A program made the translations under genes and the position numbers. Below are positions 25,084 through 34,383 of a stretch of DNA of 64,000 nt, piece by piece. Numbering within the stretch: position 1 is the stretch's first letter; each line of letters begins with the position of its first letter. Below the pieces are notes generated by a model. It made no database searches, was not told the origin of the DNA, and saw nothing but the letters and a program-made list of their open reading frames with translations. Source of the DNA: Amycolatopsis pittospori (GTDB lineage Bacteria > Actinomycetota > Actinomycetes > Mycobacteriales > Pseudonocardiaceae); assembly GCF_013870525.1 (NCBI RefSeq), contig NZ_JACBXD010000036.1, forward strand, positions 1 to 64,000, written 5' to 3'.

Positions 25084-26718
25084 TCAGTCGCGCAGATACA
25101 CGCGGTGCCCGGCGAACCACGTTTCCGTCACCTTTGTCTTGACGAGCGCCGAGGGATCGGTGGTGAACGGATCGCGGTCCAGGACGACGAAATCCGCCGA
25201 TTTCCCGGGGACCAGCGAGCCGGTGACCTCGCCCAGTCCCATGGCTCGGGCGGCGGCGAGGGTGAAGACCTCGATCGCCTCGGCCAGCGTGATCGCCTGC
25301 TCCGGCCACAGCGCCCCGGGGAACGTGCCGGTCGGGTCCCGCCGGGTGACGAGGCCGTGGATGCCTTCCCAGGCGTCCGGCGACTCGCTGACCGGCCAAT
25401 CCGAACCGCCGGCGACCAGCGCGCCGTCGTCCAGCAGCGACCGGTTGGGCTGCATCCGCGCGGCCCGTTCGCCGGGCAGGACCTCCGCGATGGCCGCCGG
25501 GATGACCCCGGGGACCCACAGGAACGGCGAGATGTCGGCGGCGACGCCCAGCGCGGCGAACCGCGGGATGTCGTCCGGGTGCACGAACTGGCCGTGCGCG
25601 ACCTGGAAACGCGCCTCGGTGAAGCCTTCGGCCCGCACCTTTTCGACCGCGTCCAGCGTCGCGCGCACGGACGCGTCGCCGGTGCAGTGGACCTTGGCCG
25701 ACAGCCCTGCGGTGGCGGCCGTCCGCAGCCAGCCCTCGAGTTCGTCGCCGGGCATCGTGGTGGCGCCGTGGTGACAGGCCCCGTGGGCGTCGTCCGGGAG
25801 GTACGGCTCCAGGAACGCGGCGGTGCGCGTGGGCGGCACGCCGTCGAGGAAGATCTTCACGAAGTCGGGCCGGTGGTGCTCGCTGCGGTACTTCCCGGCC
25901 ACCTCCAGCAGAGGTGCGCCGATCGGGTCGAAACCGAAGATCGGGTCGTTGATCAGCAGCGACGAAACGACCCACGCGTGCAGTTCGCCCGCGTCGTCGA
26001 GCGACTTCAGCGCCCGCAGGATGTCCGCGGAGACGCCGGCGTCCTGGAACGCCGTGACGCCGAACGAGTGCAGGGTCCCGATGCCGTGCCGCGACGCGGC
26101 CGCGTGCTGCTCGTCGGTGAGCGTCCGCGTCTCACGCAGTGCGTGTTCCACCAGGACACCGGCCGCTTCCAGCAGGACGCCGCACGGCTCGCCGGACTCC
26201 GGGTCCCGGACGATCTCCCCGCCCGCCGGATTCGCGGAAGCCGCCGTCACGCCCGCCAGTTCCAAGGCGCGGCTGCTCACCCAGCGGTTGTGCCTGCTGT
26301 CGTCGGACAGCGAGACCGGGCGGCCGCCCGCCGCCTCGTCGAGCGCGTGCCGGGCCGAAGACCGCGAGAGCGCACTGACCAAAGTGGACGCCCAGGCCCC
26401 GCCGACGATCCACTCGTCCGGTCCGAGCCCTTCGGCGCGGGAGCGGACCGCCGCCAAGATGTCGTCGAGCCCCGCGTCCAGTCCGAAGTTCAGCTCGAAC
26501 AGGGCGGCGCGTCCGGCGAGGGCGTGGTGGTTGTGCACGTCGACCAGGCCGGGCATGACGAACGCGCCGCCGAGGTCGACGATCTCGGTGTTCGGTCCGC
26601 GTTCGAGGTCCTCCAGGGACAGCACCCGGCCGTCCTTGATCGCCAATGACGACGCCCAGGGCCGGGTACCGTCCACTGTGTACACCGTGGCGTTGGTGAG
26701 GATGAGGTCGGCGGTCAA
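25084..26718 (-). CDS. Amidohydrolase-3 family hydrolase (YtcJ-like), second copy
   Basis: A 544-residue, full-length YtcJ-type amidohydrolase with the opening LILTNATVYTVDG, metal motif VDVHNHHAL, then KIFLDGVPP, KVHCTGD, VAHGQF and GGSDWPV, and the closing GSLVPGKSADFVVLDRDPF. The frame starts with TTG at 26718, eight bases after GGGAG and three bases behind the MoaF-like gene; no better start is available. Hydrolysis of a C-N bond is expected. It belongs to the amine oxidase operon rather than to the earlier amidohydrolase at 10046, which is shorter and diverged. Confidence 0.85.
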   Translation of the reverse strand: MTADLILTNATVYTVDGTRPWASSLAIKDGRVLSLEDLERGPNTEIVDLGGAFVMPGLVDVHNHHALAGRAALFELNFGLDAGLDDILAAVRSRAEGLGPDEWIVGGAWASTLVSALSRSSARHALDEAAGGRPVSLSDDSRHNRWVSSRALELAGVTAASANPAGGEIVRDPESGEPCGVLLEAAGVLVEHALRETRTLTDEQHAAASRHGIGTLHSFGVTAFQDAGVSADILRALKSLDDAGELHAWVVSSLLINDPIFGFDPIGAPLLEVAGKYRSEHHRPDFVKIFLDGVPPTRTAAFLEPYLPDDAHGACHHGATTMPGDELEGWLRTAATAGLSAKVHCTGDASVRATLDAVEKVRAEGFTEARFQVAHGQFVHPDDIPRFAALGVAADISPFLWVPGVIPAAIAEVLPGERAARMQPNRSLLDDGALVAGGSDWPVSESPDAWEGIHGLVTRRDPTGTFPGALWPEQAITLAEAIEVFTLAAARAMGLGEVTGSLVPGKSADFVVLDRDPFTTDPSALVKTKVTETWFAGHRVYLRD

Positions 26719-26721
26719 GGC

Positions 26722-27513
26722 TCAGCTCCCGGCGGGATCGTATGCCTCGGGGTGCACGGTGGTGCTCAGCAGCTTTCCGTGCGCGCCGAAGGTGAAGTGG
26801 GTCGGGGTGTTCCCGGTGGCGTCCAGTCCGAAAAGGACACCGTGCGAGCGCAACCGCTTGGCGTCACGGTGATCGGCGACGGTCACCGAGGCGCACGGGA
26901 TCACCTTCTCCCGCCAGGCGAACACGTAGATACCCGGGCGCAGTTCGTAGACCGAGTTCTCGTCGGTGTCGGCGAGGCCCTTCTCCGGCCCGGCCAGGCA
27001 CTGCCAGGTGTACCAGTGCGGGCTGAGGTACACGTGCTCGTAGGCGTGCGCGGTGCTGTACACCCACAGCACCCGCCGTCCGACCAGCGACGTGGTGGGC
27101 GCCAGCGACTCGCCGCTCGGTTCGATGCCGCCGATGGTGGCGGCGAGGAAGGTCTGCGTGACCCGGGGAGCGGTGTCGCCGATCCGGCTCAGCACCAGCA
27201 GCGCTCGGCCGCGGCGCAGGTCGAGCAGCAGCGTGACCGCCTCTTCCTGGCGTGCCCGCGGATGGAACTGGACGTAGTACAGGTCGTCGTCGACCAGGAA
27301 CGTCTCGCACCGGTCGGAACCCGAGCCGTGGTACGTCCATTCGATCCGCGTACCGGTGAACGCCGCGGTGAAGGTGGTGCCGTCCTCGCACGCGAGCTCG
27401 AAGGTGCGGCCGTGCAGGTCGCCGACCGTGGGTGCCTTGTTCGCGTCGAATCCGGGGGCGAGGCCGTCCAGCGGCAGCCAGGTGGAGGTGTCGGACAGGG
27501 TCAATTCGGGCAT
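26722..27513 (-). CDS. MoaF-family protein, copy 1
   Basis: A 263-residue protein built of two lipocalin-like beta barrels, as in MoaF. The C-terminal half has the characteristic AHAYEHVYLSPHWYTWQCL and later RPGIYVFAWREKVIP. Despite Pfam wording about molybdenum cofactor, the name was also used for a gene of the monoamine (tyramine) regulon of Klebsiella, which fits its position ten bases after an amine oxidase gene. Biochemical role unknown; small-molecule binding is suggested by the fold. A second copy lies at 35962-36729 with the same YEHVY...WQCLEG pattern. Confidence 0.82.
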   Translation of the reverse strand: MPELTLSDTSTWLPLDGLAPGFDANKAPTVGDLHGRTFELACEDGTTFTAAFTGTRIEWTYHGSGSDRCETFLVDDDLYYVQFHPRARQEEAVTLLLDLRRGRALLVLSRIGDTAPRVTQTFLAATIGGIEPSGESLAPTTSLVGRRVLWVYSTAHAYEHVYLSPHWYTWQCLAGPEKGLADTDENSVYELRPGIYVFAWREKVIPCASVTVADHRDAKRLRSHGVLFGLDATGNTPTHFTFGAHGKLLSTTVHPEAYDPAGS

Positions 27514-27523
27514 CGGGGAAGTC

Positions 27524-29389
27524 CTAGTGCTCGTGAGCGGAACAGTGGTCGTCGGTGGCGCCGGACGGCAGGTCGAGGGCCGGGTTGCGGTCCAGGAAGC
27601 CATAGGGACGCAGGGAGAATCCGGAGTAGTCGACCGGCATCACCGGCCAGTCCTCGGGACGCGGGATGTGGGTCGGGCCGAACACGTGCCACAGCACGAG
27701 GTCGGTGTCGGTGAGGTCCCGGTCGGCGGCGGTCCAGGCGGGCAGGCCCGCGCCGCCCGGATGCGCGTTCGGCCGGTCGCCGGCGGGGAAGCGTTCGTCG
27801 GCGCGGTACGGCGTGGCCCACAGGTGCCTGGTGGCGAACGTCGCTCGTTTGTGGACACTCGATTCGGGCTGCGCCATCAGCGTCGCGGACGGCCGGGGGA
27901 CCAGCTGGTACGCCGTCGGAGTGCCGAGCCGGTTGGTCCGCTCCGAACTGCGGATCTCCCATACCCGCGCCTTGGCCGGGTCCGCGAGCCGCTGTGCTTC
28001 CTGCTCGGTCCGGAGCGGGGTTTCCTTCCAGGTGAAGGCGTTCCCGTACGGGTTCCGCTCGCCGGCCGGCACCCCTTCGACGTCGATCTCGACGAGCGAG
28101 TTGCGCTCGCCGTCGATCGCGACGTCCAGCCGCGCGCAGAACAGGTGCTGGTGGACCGGCGCGAACAGGCCGGGGGCGATCTCGTTGGCGTGCGGGTGTT
28201 TCGTCCCGGTGTGCGCGGCGCCGGCGAACACGATGCCGGTGGCCTTCGCCTCGAGTTCGACGGTGCCGTCGAGGTAGAGGTACCAGAAGAAGCCGTAGTC
28301 GTAGTTGCCGATGGTGGAGATCGACGAGATCACCAGGCGCCGTGAGCGGCGGACCTCGGCACGGCCGTCGAGATCCGTGTGCTTCCACAGGATCCCGTAG
28401 TCCTCCTCGTGCATGCAGATCGCGCGCGGGATCTCGACGGGATGGCCGTGGTCGTCGGCGACGAAGGCGGGGAAGTAGTGGATGACACCGAGGCAGTCGC
28501 AGCCCAGCCGCAGGTCGTTGCCGTTCTTGCCGAGCAGGTATTCGCCCGCGTCGAAGTAGCTGATCCAGAACCGGCCGGGCGCGGTGTCGCCGTAGGGCAC
28601 CACCATCTCCGGCACCGACGCCCGGTGGAGTACCGAGCGGTCCTGGAACGAGATCTGGTGCAGCGTCAACCCCTCACGGGCGTTGAAGCCGACCCGCAGG
28701 TTCCAGCCTTCCCAGGTGACCTCGTTGCCGTCGACGGTGAAGCTGGGCCCCTCGGGCTGGGTGATCTCGATCGGCTTGAGCGTGGTGCGCGCCGGGACGT
28801 CGCCGTAGCGGCCGTGTTCCGGCGGCACGGGCACGTCACCCTCGTCCTCGACGCGGAGCACGCGCTGCTCGGTGAGGTCGATGTGCACGATCAGGCCCTC
28901 GACCGGATGCGCCCAGGGGCTGTCGGACTCGTCGTCGCGCAGGAACGTCAGGGAGCGGATGACCCGGCCGGTCTCGTCCGGCCTGCCGAAGAAGCCGGGA
29001 GCCAGGGGAGCGCAGAAGGCGTACTCGATGCGGTCGCCGAGCCCGCGCCGCTCCATCGCGGCCTGCCATTCCGGCGACGCCTTGGTGATCGTCGCGGCGA
29101 GGTCGTACTCCTCGAACAGGTACGCGGGCTGGCCGTCACCGCAGTCCTCGCTGGAGATCAACTCGCGTTTCGTCAGCGAAACGACGACGTCGCGGGCTTG
29201 CCCGGTCGCGGTGTCCAGCAGCGTGTACTGGACGCGGCGGTCCGGCGCGGCCTCGGCCTTGTCCGGCTCCACCGGCAGTACCGACGGAAACCGCGTCGTG
29301 TCGGTCAGCACGCCTTCGGCGGCCAGGATCGCGCGGCCTGCGGCGAGTTCGTCGGCGGTCAGCGGGTCGAGGGGATGCGGCCTGGTCAT
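27524..29389 (-). CDS. Copper/topaquinone primary-amine oxidase
   Basis: A 621-residue amine oxidase that converts a primary amine to aldehyde, ammonia and hydrogen peroxide. Every catalytic feature is visible: the catalytic aspartate in YFDAGEYLLG (~280), the topaquinone precursor tyrosine in GNYDYG (~363), copper ligands in HQH (~413 and 415) and the third histidine in GPTHIPRPEDWP (~574). It lacks a signal peptide, so it is probably cytosolic, like arylamine or histamine oxidases of actinomycetes. It is first in an operon with a MoaF protein and an amidohydrolase, and is divergent from two SDR genes that could process the products. Confidence 0.93.
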   Translation of the reverse strand: MTRPHPLDPLTADELAAGRAILAAEGVLTDTTRFPSVLPVEPDKAEAAPDRRVQYTLLDTATGQARDVVVSLTKRELISSEDCGDGQPAYLFEEYDLAATITKASPEWQAAMERRGLGDRIEYAFCAPLAPGFFGRPDETGRVIRSLTFLRDDESDSPWAHPVEGLIVHIDLTEQRVLRVEDEGDVPVPPEHGRYGDVPARTTLKPIEITQPEGPSFTVDGNEVTWEGWNLRVGFNAREGLTLHQISFQDRSVLHRASVPEMVVPYGDTAPGRFWISYFDAGEYLLGKNGNDLRLGCDCLGVIHYFPAFVADDHGHPVEIPRAICMHEEDYGILWKHTDLDGRAEVRRSRRLVISSISTIGNYDYGFFWYLYLDGTVELEAKATGIVFAGAAHTGTKHPHANEIAPGLFAPVHQHLFCARLDVAIDGERNSLVEIDVEGVPAGERNPYGNAFTWKETPLRTEQEAQRLADPAKARVWEIRSSERTNRLGTPTAYQLVPRPSATLMAQPESSVHKRATFATRHLWATPYRADERFPAGDRPNAHPGGAGLPAWTAADRDLTDTDLVLWHVFGPTHIPRPEDWPVMPVDYSGFSLRPYGFLDRNPALDLPSGATDDHCSAHEH

Positions 29390-29511
29390 ACTTCGCAGTC
29401 TTGCGGGTCCGCTCGCGTGGGGAAAGACCGCGAAGGCGTCATGCGGCCGCGGACAAGAAGGATGCACTGACGGCCAACCTCCGCCGGAGGCCCGGACCGC
29501 AGGATGGCGCC

Positions 29512-30231
29512 ATGCGACTGGATCTCGCGGGCAAGGCCGTGCTGGTGACCGGCGCGGCATCCGGTATCGGCCTCGCCTGCGTCCAGGCGTTCCTGGTCGA
29601 GGGCGCCCGAGTCGGCGCCCTCGACCGGGCTTCCTCACCGGCGCTCGGCGACGACGTCCTGGCGGTCCACGCCGACGTGACCGACGAGCGTGCGGTGGCC
29701 GCCGCGGTCGATGCGGTGGCAGACCGGTTCGGCGGACTCGACGTCGTCGTCGGCTGCGCCGGGATCTCCGGACCGGTCGGGACTCCGGTCACCGAAACGT
29801 CGGTCGCGGACTTCGCCGCGGTGATGGCGGTCAACGTCACCGGCCAGTTCCTCGTGGTCAAACACGCCGCGCCGTGGCTCACCGCGGCGGGCGGCTCGGT
29901 CGTCCTGCTCGCCAGTGACTCGGCGTTCACCAGTGCGCCGGGCATGGTGCCCTACGGTGCCTCGAAGGGGGCCGTGGTCGCGATGACCAGGGCGCTCGCG
30001 GTCGATCTGCCCGGTGTCCGGGTGAACTGCGTCTGCCCGTCGGTGGTGGACACCCCGATGGCGCGGGGCGATCTCGGCGACGTCCTCGACGATCCCGCGT
30101 TCCCGGTACAGACGCCCGAAGACGTCGCTTGGCAGGTGCTCCACCTGGCCTCGCCGCGCTCGCGGACGGTCAACGGCCAGGCCGTGCTCGCCGACTTCGG
30201 CGTCTCGGCTCACTCCGGTTTTCCCGCTTAG
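29512..30231 (+). CDS. SDR-family oxidoreductase
   Basis: A 239-residue short-chain dehydrogenase: TGAASGIG at the N-terminus, catalytic serine in LLASDSAF, YGASKGAV and PSVVDTPMARG. The usual NNAG motif is GCAG. It lies across a 122-bp divergent gap from the amine oxidase and 14 bp ahead of a second SDR. The product of an amine oxidase is an aldehyde, so reduction or oxidation of a downstream alcohol or ketone is plausible; the substrate cannot be read. Confidence 0.87.
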   Translation: MRLDLAGKAVLVTGAASGIGLACVQAFLVEGARVGALDRASSPALGDDVLAVHADVTDERAVAAAVDAVADRFGGLDVVVGCAGISGPVGTPVTETSVADFAAVMAVNVTGQFLVVKHAAPWLTAAGGSVVLLASDSAFTSAPGMVPYGASKGAVVAMTRALAVDLPGVRVNCVCPSVVDTPMARGDLGDVLDDPAFPVQTPEDVAWQVLHLASPRSRTVNGQAVLADFGVSAHSGFPA

Positions 30232-30245
30232 AAAGGACTTTCTCT

Positions 30246-31043
30246 GTGAACAAGGTTGTCGCTATCACGGGTGGCGGTACCGGCATCGGCGCGGCGGTAG
30301 CCCGCCGGTACGCCGACGAGGGCGCGCAGGTGGTGGTGCTCGGGCGGCGACGCGAACCGCTGGAGAAGGTGGCCGCGGAAACCGGTGCGCACGTCATCAC
30401 CTGTGACGCCAGCGAACGCTCGGCCGCCGAAACGGCGGTGGCGGAGATCATCGGCAAGTTCGGGCGGCTCGACGTCGTGGTGGCCAACGCGGGCGGGCAC
30501 GGCCTGTCCTCGGTGGTCGACACCGGCGACGAGGAATGGGAACTCGCCCTGCGCTCGAACCTGTCCAGCGCGTTCGTGTTCTGCCGCGCCACGCTGCCCT
30601 CGCTGATCGAAACCGGCGGTCAGGTGGTGATCGTGTCGTCCCTGGCCGGGCTGTTCGCCGGGCCGAACGTCGCCGGCTACACCGTCGCCAAACACGCGCT
30701 GATCGGGCTGACCCGCTCGATCGCGCGCGACTACGGCCCGAAGGGCGTCCGCGCGAACGCGGTCTGCCCCGGTTGGGTGCGCACGCCGATGGCGGACGGT
30801 GAGATGGACCAGTTCGCCGAGGCCGCGGGCTTCACCGGCGGGCACGACGAGGGCTACCGCCGTGTCACCGCCGAGGTCCCGCTGCGCAGGCCCGCCGAGC
30901 CCGAGGAGATCGCGTCGATCGTGCGGTTCCTCGGCTCGGCGGAGTCCTCCTACATCACCGGTTCGGTGATCGTGGCCGACGGCGGCGCGCACGCCGTCGA
31001 CCTGCCGACTCTCGCTTTCGAACGCGCCGGCATGGGCTCGTAG
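30246..31043 (+). CDS. SDR-family oxidoreductase, second in the pair
   Basis: A 265-residue SDR beginning at a GTG preceded by AAAGGA. It has TGGGTGIG, ANAG, serine in IVSSLAG, YTVAKHAL and the long CPGWVRTPMADGEM loop; the C-terminal GSVIVADGGAHAVD completes the fold. Similarity in loop lengths suggests 3-oxoacyl-ACP reductase-like or hydroxysteroid-like enzymes, which is not specific. It forms a two-gene operon with the preceding SDR and ends before a strong shared terminator. Confidence 0.88.
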   Translation: MNKVVAITGGGTGIGAAVARRYADEGAQVVVLGRRREPLEKVAAETGAHVITCDASERSAAETAVAEIIGKFGRLDVVVANAGGHGLSSVVDTGDEEWELALRSNLSSAFVFCRATLPSLIETGGQVVIVSSLAGLFAGPNVAGYTVAKHALIGLTRSIARDYGPKGVRANAVCPGWVRTPMADGEMDQFAEAAGFTGGHDEGYRRVTAEVPLRRPAEPEEIASIVRFLGSAESSYITGSVIVADGGAHAVDLPTLAFERAGMGS

Positions 31044-31059
31044 TCGTAGACGCCGGGCC

Positions 31060-31120
31060 GAAGTCCGTGAAGGCCTCCTTGAGGGACTCTGGGTCCCTCA
31101 AGGAGGCCTTCACGGACTTC
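31060..31120. terminator. Bidirectional terminator, 27-bp inverted repeat
   Basis: Perfect 27-bp arms (31060-31086 and 31094-31120; starting GAAGTCCGTGAAGG) with a seven-base loop lie between convergent genes. The last base is shared with the LivF-like stop codon. Confidence 0.75.
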
Positions 31121-31812
31121 TATTCACCCAGGTAGGCCGAGTGCAGCGTGCCGGGGGAGTCGAGCAGCCCCTGAGCGGAACCCGCGTAGGTGACACGCCC
31201 CGAAGACACCACCAGCGCTTCGCTCGCCACCCCGAGCGCCAGATGCGTGAACTGCTCGACCAGCAGGATCGCCGCGCCCTCCTCGGCGAACCGGGTCACC
31301 ATCGGCAGCAGCCGGGTGAACACCACCGGCGCGAGGCCGAGTGACATCTCGTCGATCAGCAGGAACGACGGCCGGGCCGCGAACGCGCGGGCCAGCACCA
31401 CCATCTGCTGCTCGCCGCCGCTGAGCAACGCCGCCGGTGAATCGCGGCGTTTCTCCAGTTCGGGGAACAGTTCGAACAACTCGTCCGCCCGCGCCCGGGT
31501 CCGCGCGGTCAGCATCAGGTTCTCCAGCACCGTGAGCCCGCCGAACACCGCGCGGCCCTGCTCGATATGCGCGAGGCCCCGCCGGGCCCGGGAGACCCGG
31601 GACTGCTTGGTGATCTCGTCCGATCCGATGTGGACGGTGCCGGACGAGGCCGGGACCACGCCGGACACGGCCTCCAGCAGACTGGTCTTCCCGGCCCCGT
31701 TGGGCCCGACGAGCGCGGTGATCCGGCCCGGTTCGAGGGTCAGGTCGACGCCGGAGATCACCGGACCCGCGCCGCGCGTGACCGTCAGCCCCGCTATCCG
31801 CAAAGCGTTCAC
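31120..31812 (-). CDS. livF: Branched-chain amino-acid-type ABC ATPase (LivF-like)
   Basis: A 230-residue ATPase: Walker A GPNGAGKT, LivF-type signature LLSGGEQQM, Walker B FLLIDEMSLGL and the switch histidine region are present. It powers import together with the LivH and LivM/LivG proteins encoded just upstream. The GTG start overlaps the stop of the fusion gene (GTGA). The gene is last in a long leftward operon that begins near the AraC regulator. Its symbol describes the family, not a proven substrate. Confidence 0.9.
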   Translation of the reverse strand: MNALRIAGLTVTRGAGPVISGVDLTLEPGRITALVGPNGAGKTSLLEAVSGVVPASSGTVHIGSDEITKQSRVSRARRGLAHIEQGRAVFGGLTVLENLMLTARTRARADELFELFPELEKRRDSPAALLSGGEQQMVVLARAFAARPSFLLIDEMSLGLAPVVFTRLLPMVTRFAEEGAAILLVEQFTHLALGVASEALVVSSGRVTYAGSAQGLLDSPGTLHSAYLGE

Positions 31813-33527
31813 AGCAGCTCCGTTTCACCCATGTACGCCTTGAGCACGGCCGGATCGGCCAGCACTTCGGCCTGCGGGCCGGAGGCCAGCACCCGGCCGA
31901 AGTCGAGGACGGTGATCGTGTCGCAGACCGAGCGCACGAGGTCGAGGTCGTGCTCGATGAGCAGCACCGACACCCCGAATCGCGCCGGAACCTGCCGTAG
32001 CCGCTCCCCGAACGCGACGTGCTCTTCGTGCGGCAGTCCGGCGGCCGGCTCGTCCAGCAGCAGGACCCGCGGTTCGGCCAGCAGATGCCCGACGACCTCG
32101 ACCAGCCTGCGTGCGCCGACGTCCACTTGCGACAGCGGGGTGCGGGCCGCCGGACAGCCGAAGAAGTCCAAAGCATCACCGACCTCGTCGGCGGTGACCC
32201 GTCGCCGGGCGAGGAACTTGACGTACGCCCCGACGGTCAGCCCCGGCGGGACCCGGTCCTGTTGGAACGTCCGGCGCAGTCCCGCACGGGCCCGGTTCGA
32301 CGGCGACCCGGTCAGCGGCCTGCCGCCCAGTTCCACCGAGCCGTCGGCGTTCGGCAGGAATCCGCTGATCGCGTCGACCAGCGTCGACTTACCCGCGCCG
32401 TTCGGCCCGATCACGCCCAGCACCCCGTGCTCCGGGACCGCGATGTCCACTGAGGACAGTGCGGCCACATGACCGAAGTTCACGCTCAGCCCGCGCACGG
32501 TGAGCACCGGTGGGCCGGGGGAGACCGGCTCGACCTCCGAGGTTCCCGCGACCAGGTCGAGTTTCGCCGGTTCCTTGCGCGACCGCCGGTACCAGAGCTG
32601 TCGCACCGTGGTCCCCAGGTTGCCGCCACCGGCCAGCGCCTGGACGCCGAGCACACCGAAGACCACGAAACCCCAGTCCTGCGGGATTCCCCAGCGTTTC
32701 AGCAGTTCCGGGACACCGACCCAGAGCACCGCGCCGAACACCGCCATGTCGATCAGATGCGCGCCGGACATGATCGCCAGGACGTACAGCGCCAGCGACT
32801 GGATCGCGGTGAAACTCGCCGGGAACGCGAGACCGACCTGCCCGGTGAGCAGGCCGCCGCTGATCCCGCCGAGGGTGGCGCTCACCGCGAACGCGGTCAG
32901 CTTCGACGTCCGCACGCTCGTGCCGGCCGCCGCCGTACCGCGTTCGGAGAACGCCACCGCCTGCCACGCGCTGCCCCAGCGCCCGCGGCGCAGGAAGTAC
33001 ACGGCCAGGCAGCAGAGCACCAGCACGACCACGGCGAGCTGGAAGTACGACCGGTCGTCGGAGAAGGCGTCCGGCCGTTCGACCGTGAGGCCGCCGGAGA
33101 CGCCGGGGAACTGCAGTTGCACCAGGGCCAGGTCGGCCGCGGCGGCGAGCCCCAGCGTCACGACGGCGAGGTTGATCCCGCGCAGCCGCAACGCCGGGAG
33201 CCCGACGAGGATCCCGACCACCCCGGCGGCGAGCCCGCCGAGCAGCAGCCAGACCAGGAACCCGCCGGGTGCCTCCGCCTCGTTCAGCGCCGACACCACC
33301 CAGGCGCCGACGGCGCCGAAGGTCAGCTGGCACAACGAGATCATCCCCGCGCTGCCGGTGACCACACCGAGCCCGAGCAGCGAGATCCCGGCGACGACGG
33401 CGCTCATGCCCAGGTACACGAAGTACCCGTCGAGCCCGACGCTCAGCCCGTAGCCGACCGCGATCGCCACCAGGGCGACCACGAACGGGATCCCGGTGCG
33501 TACCCCGCGTCGTTCAGCGAGCCGCAT
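31809..33527 (-). CDS. LivM permease fused to LivG ATPase
   Basis: A 572-residue fusion. Residues 1-~305 form a LivM-type permease with about nine to ten helices and the conserved GLPALRLRGINLAVVTLGLAAA segment. Residues ~335-572 form a LivG-type ATPase: Walker A GPNGAGKST, Walker B VLLLDEPAAGL, and the H-loop LLIEHDLDLV. The ATPase signature, normally LS.GxxR, is degenerate (SQVDVGARRLVEV), whereas the partner LivF is canonical, suggesting an asymmetric pair. It overlaps LivH by 14 bp. Permease/ATPase fusions in this family are known in actinobacteria but not the rule. Confidence 0.88.
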   Translation of the reverse strand: MRLAERRGVRTGIPFVVALVAIAVGYGLSVGLDGYFVYLGMSAVVAGISLLGLGVVTGSAGMISLCQLTFGAVGAWVVSALNEAEAPGGFLVWLLLGGLAAGVVGILVGLPALRLRGINLAVVTLGLAAAADLALVQLQFPGVSGGLTVERPDAFSDDRSYFQLAVVVLVLCCLAVYFLRRGRWGSAWQAVAFSERGTAAAGTSVRTSKLTAFAVSATLGGISGGLLTGQVGLAFPASFTAIQSLALYVLAIMSGAHLIDMAVFGAVLWVGVPELLKRWGIPQDWGFVVFGVLGVQALAGGGNLGTTVRQLWYRRSRKEPAKLDLVAGTSEVEPVSPGPPVLTVRGLSVNFGHVAALSSVDIAVPEHGVLGVIGPNGAGKSTLVDAISGFLPNADGSVELGGRPLTGSPSNRARAGLRRTFQQDRVPPGLTVGAYVKFLARRRVTADEVGDALDFFGCPAARTPLSQVDVGARRLVEVVGHLLAEPRVLLLDEPAAGLPHEEHVAFGERLRQVPARFGVSVLLIEHDLDLVRSVCDTITVLDFGRVLASGPQAEVLADPAVLKAYMGETELL

Positions 33528-34374
33528 CCCACACCTCCTTGCGCTGCGACCACAGCAGCAGCGCGACGATCACGACGAACGGCAGGAAGTACCGCACCAC
33601 GGACAGGCCGTCGACCTGCGCGGCCGCGCCCTGGACCAGGCCGAGCAACAGCCCGCCCCCGACCGCGAGGTCCAGCCGGCGGAAGCCGCCGAGCAGGGCC
33701 GCCGCGGCCGCGGGGACCACCAGCATCGCCAGTGACGTCGCGTCGTTGGACTGCGACGGCGCCACGATCGAGATGACCAGGGTGCTGACCACGCCGGTGA
33801 CCGCCCAGACCGCGACGCTGAGCCGTTTCGCCGGGATACCCAGCAACTCGGCCGTGGTCGGACGTTCGGACAGCGCCCGGAGCTGGACGCCGGCCGGGGT
33901 GCGGCTCAGCACGATCCGGCTGGCCAGCGCGACCAGGACCGCCAGAGCGACGGTGACCACGGTGACCTGGCTGATCACGACGCCGCCGACGGTGAGCGCC
34001 GGACCGTCCAGGATCGGGTGGAACGGCTGCGGTTTGTTGCCGAACAGGATGAACGACAACGAGATCAGCAGGAGCAGCACCGCGACGGTGACCGCCGAGC
34101 GGGTGCCGGTATCCGCCTCGGCGAGCCAGGTGGACACGATCCAGCCGAGCAGGGCGCTGAGCAGCCCGCCGAGCAGGATCCCGGCGATGGTGGCGAGCCA
34201 CGTCGGCAGGCCCGCGTCGACGGACAGGAACACCGCCACGTAACAGCCGAACATCCCAGTGGCCGATTGGGCGAAGTTGACCACCCGCACCAGCCGCGAC
34301 ATCAGCGTCAGGCAGACCGCCAGCACCGCGTACAGTCCGCCGGCGGCCAGGCCGGCCAGCGCTCCCTGCAGCAT
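33514..34374 (-). CDS. livH: Branched-chain amino-acid-type ABC permease (LivH-like)
   Basis: A 286-residue inner-membrane permease starting with the LivH hallmark GLAAGGLYAVLAVCLTLMSRLVRVVNFAQSA (only short parts quoted as diagnostic: GGLYAV and VNFAQ), with about eight helices and the ATPase-contact loop ALSERPTTAELLGI. It is nine bases behind the solute-binding protein gene and overlaps the LivM/LivG fusion by 14 bp. It is full length. Confidence 0.88.
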   Translation of the reverse strand: MLQGALAGLAAGGLYAVLAVCLTLMSRLVRVVNFAQSATGMFGCYVAVFLSVDAGLPTWLATIAGILLGGLLSALLGWIVSTWLAEADTGTRSAVTVAVLLLLISLSFILFGNKPQPFHPILDGPALTVGGVVISQVTVVTVALAVLVALASRIVLSRTPAGVQLRALSERPTTAELLGIPAKRLSVAVWAVTGVVSTLVISIVAPSQSNDATSLAMLVVPAAAAALLGGFRRLDLAVGGGLLLGLVQGAAAQVDGLSVVRYFLPFVVIVALLLWSQRKEVWDAAR

Positions 34375-34383
34375 CGAGTCCTC

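Noticed and set aside
31036..31047. Sixth CTAC-N4-GTAG site near the SDR stop
   Set aside because: The sequence here reads GTAG-TC-GTAG, a direct repeat within and after a coding end, not the inverted dyad, and it is not in a promoter region.
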